A stretch of DNA of 64,000 bases. It comes from Thermococcus sp. SY098 (GTDB taxonomy: Archaea; Methanobacteriota_B; Thermococci; Thermococcales; Thermococcaceae). Position numbers and translations under genes: made by a program. The notes beneath the pieces were generated by a model. The model did not search any database and was not told the origin of the DNA. It saw only the letters and a program-made list of their open reading frames with translations. Location: positions 896,760-960,759 of the forward strand of contig NZ_CP141821.1 of the NCBI RefSeq assembly GCF_035621495.1, given 5' to 3'. Of this stretch, positions 60,927-64,000 are shown piece by piece. Position 1 is the stretch's first letter, and the number at the start of each line of letters is the position of its first letter.

Positions 60927-61712
60927 TTAAACTTCATCTGCCCGGAGGTTTTTCACAAGTTCAGCAATTTTTTCGGCCCTTCTCGGATCAATATCATTCT
61001 CGGTTTTTCTCTCTCTCTTTATCCATGTCCCCACTATGAAGCCGTCCGCGTATTTCCACAGCTTCGGGAGGTTGTCGTAGGTTGTCCCTGAGCCCACTAT
61101 TACGGGAACTGGTGAAATTTCCTTTGCTTTTTTAAGTTTCTCAACATCAACTTCCATTCCAGTTGCCTTTCCACTGATAATTACAGCGTCAGCTAAGCCC
61201 CTCTCAACTGTGTCTCTCAATGCATCTCCAAATTCCCCAAAGTGATACGCGTGCTTAACGTGCACATCGGCAAAGACCTTTATTCTGCTTGGCAAGAGCT
61301 TCCTCAGCTTTGCCAGCTCATGGGCTATGCCCTCTATTATTCCCTGGTCGGTATAAGCTACACCGCTCAGCACATTCACCCTTATGAAGTCCGCCTTTAC
61401 CGCATAGGCTATGGAATAAGCCGCTATCGCATCGTTCCTCAGGACATTTATGCCGATAGGAAGCGAGATTTCATCGCGGATTGCCTTAGCTATGACGCTC
61501 ATCGCTGCAACTGTTATGGGCTCAACGGTCTTTGGAAAAGGCACATCTCCAAAGTTCTCCACCATCACCGCATCAAAGCCTGCCTTTTCGAGCTTCTTAG
61601 CTTCACCCACCGCGTGCTCGATGACCCTATGAAAGTCCCCATCGTATAGGTAGGAGCCCGGCAGGGGTTTGAGGTGAACCATCCCAATGAGAACTTTTCG
61701 GTCGAAGTTCAT
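60927..61712 (-). CDS. BtpA-family TIM-barrel protein
   Basis: About 261 residues. GMVHLKPLPGS, MVENFGDVPF and VFADVHVKHAYH are family motifs (BtpA/SgcQ). In cyanobacteria it aids photosystem I, but archaeal and bacterial members probably act as nucleosidases or aldolases. ATG 61712 follows GGTGATACA; GTG/ATG alternatives further upstream are not supported. Confidence 0.85.
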   Translation of the reverse strand: MNFDRKVLIGMVHLKPLPGSYLYDGDFHRVIEHAVGEAKKLEKAGFDAVMVENFGDVPFPKTVEPITVAAMSVIAKAIRDEISLPIGINVLRNDAIAAYSIAYAVKADFIRVNVLSGVAYTDQGIIEGIAHELAKLRKLLPSRIKVFADVHVKHAYHFGEFGDALRDTVERGLADAVIISGKATGMEVDVEKLKKAKEISPVPVIVGSGTTYDNLPKLWKYADGFIVGTWIKRERKTENDIDPRRAEKIAELVKNLRADEV

Positions 61713-62069
61713 TGTATCACCTAAAGATAAAAGAAACAAAGGATAGTTAAGGATTTTGGATGTCAAAAAGAGAGGTGGCTAAACAAAGTTGAGGTAAATT
61801 TCATAAATTTCAAATTTACTCCAGGATCATTCCGTTATGTTTTTTATTTGTCAGAAATTTAATAGAATCTGTTTGCGAATATTATTAAAAATCCGATATT
61901 TTTTCCAAATTTTCGCTCGAAAATTATAAATATCTCAACAGCAATAATGAATTAATAAATATCAGAATTCTTAGAATCATCCTAAAGGTTCAAAAGTAGA
62001 ATCTAACCTATCTGCAAGAGTTTGCTATTCTGGCAAACCCTTGCAGACATTGATATGGAGTGTGGTATT
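61713..62069. promoter_or_regulatory. AT-rich leader region with hairpin
   Basis: 357 nt without a gene. CGAAAATTATAAATAT (about 61918-61933) is a good BRE/TATA pair for the gene at 62070, implying a leader of about 120 nt. The leader holds the hairpin at 62011-62047. The 5' part (61765-61910) is AT-rich with no gene seen. Confidence 0.5.
62011..62047 (+). promoter_or_regulatory. Leader hairpin / inverted repeat
   Basis: TCTGCAAGAGTTTGC and GCAAACCCTTGCAGA form a 15-bp stem with one mismatch and a 7-nt loop. It sits 23 nt before the ATG, close to the ribosome site region. It could be an RNA switch, an RNA-stabilising hairpin or a protein-binding site. Confidence 0.55.
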
Positions 62070-64000
62070 ATGAACCTTTGGAGAAAACTAACTGTATATT
62101 TGGTATTTTTAGCGTTATTTAGCTCTTTTGCTCCAGAAGCCTATGCAGGAGACGCAGACCTTACGGAAGCAATTCCAGGTGCTGTTATCAAGGACGAAGA
62201 AATAATAGTGGGGGACAGAGGAGATCATCTGCTTATGTATGAGGATGAAAAAGGGGATCTACTTTACCAGTTTAGCCGAAACTATGAAATGTGGGACGAG
62301 ATCACTGCGGGGGATGTGAACGGCGATGGGAAAGCAGAAATCATTCATGGCGATAGAGATACTGACAAACTGTACATTCTAACCCGAAGTGGACAAATGT
62401 TGAGAAAGAAAAATGTTGGATTTGAAGCAGGAGATGATATAGTCTGTGGAGACGTCAATAAAGACGGAAAAGATGAGATAATTTTCGCTGACAGAAATGA
62501 CTGGATTAAAGTTTATGACGAAAACTTCAATGAACTGAGCAAGTTTAAGATCGATTTTTCTGATGAAGATGCGATTGCTTCAGGGGACATAGACGGAGAT
62601 GGAAAGGACGAGATAATTTGGGGGGATCATAGTAAAAACCTCATAATAGTATACGACATGTATGGGAACTCAATAATGAGCTTCTCAACAGATGATTACT
62701 TCGACTTAACAGGAAGAGACGAAATTGCAGTAGGGGACGTCAATCTTGATGGTATTGGAGAAATTGTAGTAGCAACTCAAGATAAAGACAATTACGGAAA
62801 ATCGAAAGGAATTCATGTGTTCAAGGTAGCTGAAGGGAAAGCTTATGAAATTTCATCCTTTAGAATTGAATATGCCAAAGGGGACAGAATGGTTATTGGA
62901 GATGTAAACAGAGATGTTGTTGATGAGATAGTATGGGCAAGTCGAACCGGAAAAATAAAAGTGTACAACTATCAGGGTGAATTGATAAATGGACCGAATG
63001 GGTTTTCATCACGCTTTGAGTATGGAGCTGGCTTAGCGGTTGGAGACGTTGATGGCAATTCAATAACAGTTGGTCCGCCAATACACAGCACCATGAGTAT
63101 AACAAACAAGGTTATCGCAGTTATAAATGCACCCCCTGTAGATTTCGACGTTATAAATGAAACCGGCGTATTTTATGCCACATACATGACCAAAAATACA
63201 AGAGCATTATCAGTATCTGTAAAGGCAGTAAGTGACTTCTCTTTTTCACTTGGAGTTAAACTTGGTGTAGGATTGAAAGGAGTGGCAGAGTCAGAAGTTA
63301 GGCTCAAAGCAAAGGTGCAACAGAAATTTGAAGCAACCAGAGGAAATGAACACATGTTTTCTGAAACCTATGATGTAACAGCAGACATGGCGGATGGCAT
63401 TCTTCATGTGAGCACTGATTATGATGTTTATGAGTTTCCAATAATAAGCCCTCCAGAGCTGGCAGTTATCAATGGAGAACAGCAATATATACTTGTAACG
63501 GTACCGAAGGGGAAACCCCATATCCATCTAAGCAACTACAACTCAGATATTCACAGAATTGGGGATATAACCACATATCCGACAAGACCTGAAGACCTTC
63601 CAAATTATGAAGTAAATAATGAACTCTTCCATTACACAATTGAAGTTGGCAAAGTAAAAGGAGGCGGAGGATTCTACATGAAAGATGCTAACTGGAGAGA
63701 GACAAAAAATACATTCTCGGTTTCAGTATCAATGGAGGCAAAAGCCTCTGGAAAAATTGGGCTTTTTGGAAGTTATGAGGTGAATCTCCAAGGAAACTAT
63801 GGAAAAAGCAAGATAACTACCCACAAAGTGTCAATTTCCAATGAAACCAGGGTGCATATAGAATACAACGGAAGAATCGAAGATCGGGATAAATGGTACA
63901 ATGCAACTGCCATTGCTTACTTGGATAGTGAAGACGGACATTTAGTTCTTGAGTTCATAGTGCCAAGTATGGGTTCATATTACAAAACAAGAAGTCTCAG
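62070..64000 (+). CDS. Large exported FG-GAP/VCBS-repeat protein (partial)
   Basis: At least 643 residues, open to the window end. A signal peptide (about 1-28, ending SFAPEAYAGD) is followed by repeated calcium-loop FG-GAP motifs: GDVNGDGKAEIIHGD, GDVNKDGKDEIIFAD, GDIDGDGKDEIIWGD, GDVNLDGIGEIV, GDVNRDVVDEIV, GDVDGN, the arrangement of a beta-propeller (about 45-350). After about residue 370 the sequence is Ser/Thr/Val-rich and beta-like (SVSVKAVSDFSFSLGVKLGV, KASGKIGLFGSYEVNLQG) without a family I recognise. Possibly a surface adhesin or a pore-like exported protein. Confidence 0.75.
   Translation, partial: MNLWRKLTVYLVFLALFSSFAPEAYAGDADLTEAIPGAVIKDEEIIVGDRGDHLLMYEDEKGDLLYQFSRNYEMWDEITAGDVNGDGKAEIIHGDRDTDKLYILTRSGQMLRKKNVGFEAGDDIVCGDVNKDGKDEIIFADRNDWIKVYDENFNELSKFKIDFSDEDAIASGDIDGDGKDEIIWGDHSKNLIIVYDMYGNSIMSFSTDDYFDLTGRDEIAVGDVNLDGIGEIVVATQDKDNYGKSKGIHVFKVAEGKAYEISSFRIEYAKGDRMVIGDVNRDVVDEIVWASRTGKIKVYNYQGELINGPNGFSSRFEYGAGLAVGDVDGNSITVGPPIHSTMSITNKVIAVINAPPVDFDVINETGVFYATYMTKNTRALSVSVKAVSDFSFSLGVKLGVGLKGVAESEVRLKAKVQQKFEATRGNEHMFSETYDVTADMADGILHVSTDYDVYEFPIISPPELAVINGEQQYILVTVPKGKPHIHLSNYNSDIHRIGDITTYPTRPEDLPNYEVNNELFHYTIEVGKVKGGGGFYMKDANWRETKNTFSVSVSMEAKASGKIGLFGSYEVNLQGNYGKSKITTHKVSISNETRVHIEYNGRIEDRDKWYNATAIAYLDSEDGHLVLEFIVPSMGSYYKTRSL

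Overview
The window reads as a chromosome segment of a hyperthermophilic euryarchaeon of the Thermococcales (Thermococcus or a close relative). The evidence is the gene families (CopR-type Lrp/TRASH regulator, ThiN-fused HTH regulator, PyrBI without other pyr genes, archaeal SufCBD, ThiI without rhodanese), short intergenic gaps, GGAGGTGAT-type ribosome sites, BRE/TATA promoters about 25-30 nt before starts, and frequent 4-nt start/stop overlaps. No tRNA, rRNA, CRISPR array or intact insertion sequence was found. Base composition is mosaic: about 1.1-3.5, 8.9-11, 15-23 and 33-41 kb look GC-rich, while 26-33 and 42-64 kb look AT-rich.

Region 1 (1-15 kb) is a heavy-metal island: the start of a copper P-type ATPase, copR, a Met/His-rich exported protein, a small anchored protein, a CcdA-like membrane protein, a SHOCT-domain membrane protein and a CopB-type (CPH) copper ATPase. 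It shows decay by rearrangement: a second truncated and frameshifted copR, a C-terminal remnant of the CcdA-like gene, a nitroreductase N-terminal stub and a stub of a cytochrome-b5-type membrane protein. A MacB-like ABC exporter and a cysteine synthase/cystathionine lyase/methyltransferase operon lie inside it.

Region 2 (15.1-23.0 kb) is the most interesting part: eight co-directional genes in two transcription units. They encode three short coiled-coil proteins that resemble ESCRT-III/Snf7 subunits, an AAA ATPase with an N-terminal MIT-like bundle and a Vps4/katanin-type signature, a membrane-anchored Hanks-type kinase, a PP2C phosphatase, a long coiled-coil protein ending in a winged-helix-like region and one small unknown. 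I read it as a phospho-controlled ESCRT-like membrane-remodelling system in a lineage expected to divide with FtsZ.

Region 3 (23-33.7 kb) is a second metal and stress block: a DUF302 protein, a Zn/Cd/Pb P-type ATPase with its ArsR/CadC repressor and a clear operator, an ArsB/IT-superfamily permease, an EamA transporter, a mercury-resistance-like operon (HMA protein, YHS protein, frameshifted MerA-like oxidoreductase), another DUF302 protein, an FTR1 iron permease and a peroxiredoxin. The last two share a DtxR-type box. A further motif (CATTTTG-N6-ATAAG and variants) recurs upstream of six metal genes.

Region 4 (33.7-48 kb) holds a flavin reductase, a Cys-rich Lrp regulator, a cytochrome-b5 membrane protein, a large lipoprotein, SufCBD, ThiI plus a ThiF/MoeB-like enzyme, ferritin, a truncated beta-hydroxyacid dehydrogenase, a third DUF302 protein, a zincin, an MBL hydrolase, YjbQ, VanZ and a ThiN-type regulator. 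Region 5 (48-64 kb) holds PyrBI, two tandem glucuronyl-C5-epimerase-like proteins, a divergent ECF S-component/SufS pair around a four-half-site operator, a kinase-DUF523 fusion, a flavodoxin, a nucleotidyltransferase pair that looks toxin-antitoxin-like, a phosphohexomutase, a BtpA-like protein and the first 643 codons of a large exported FG-GAP protein that runs off the window.
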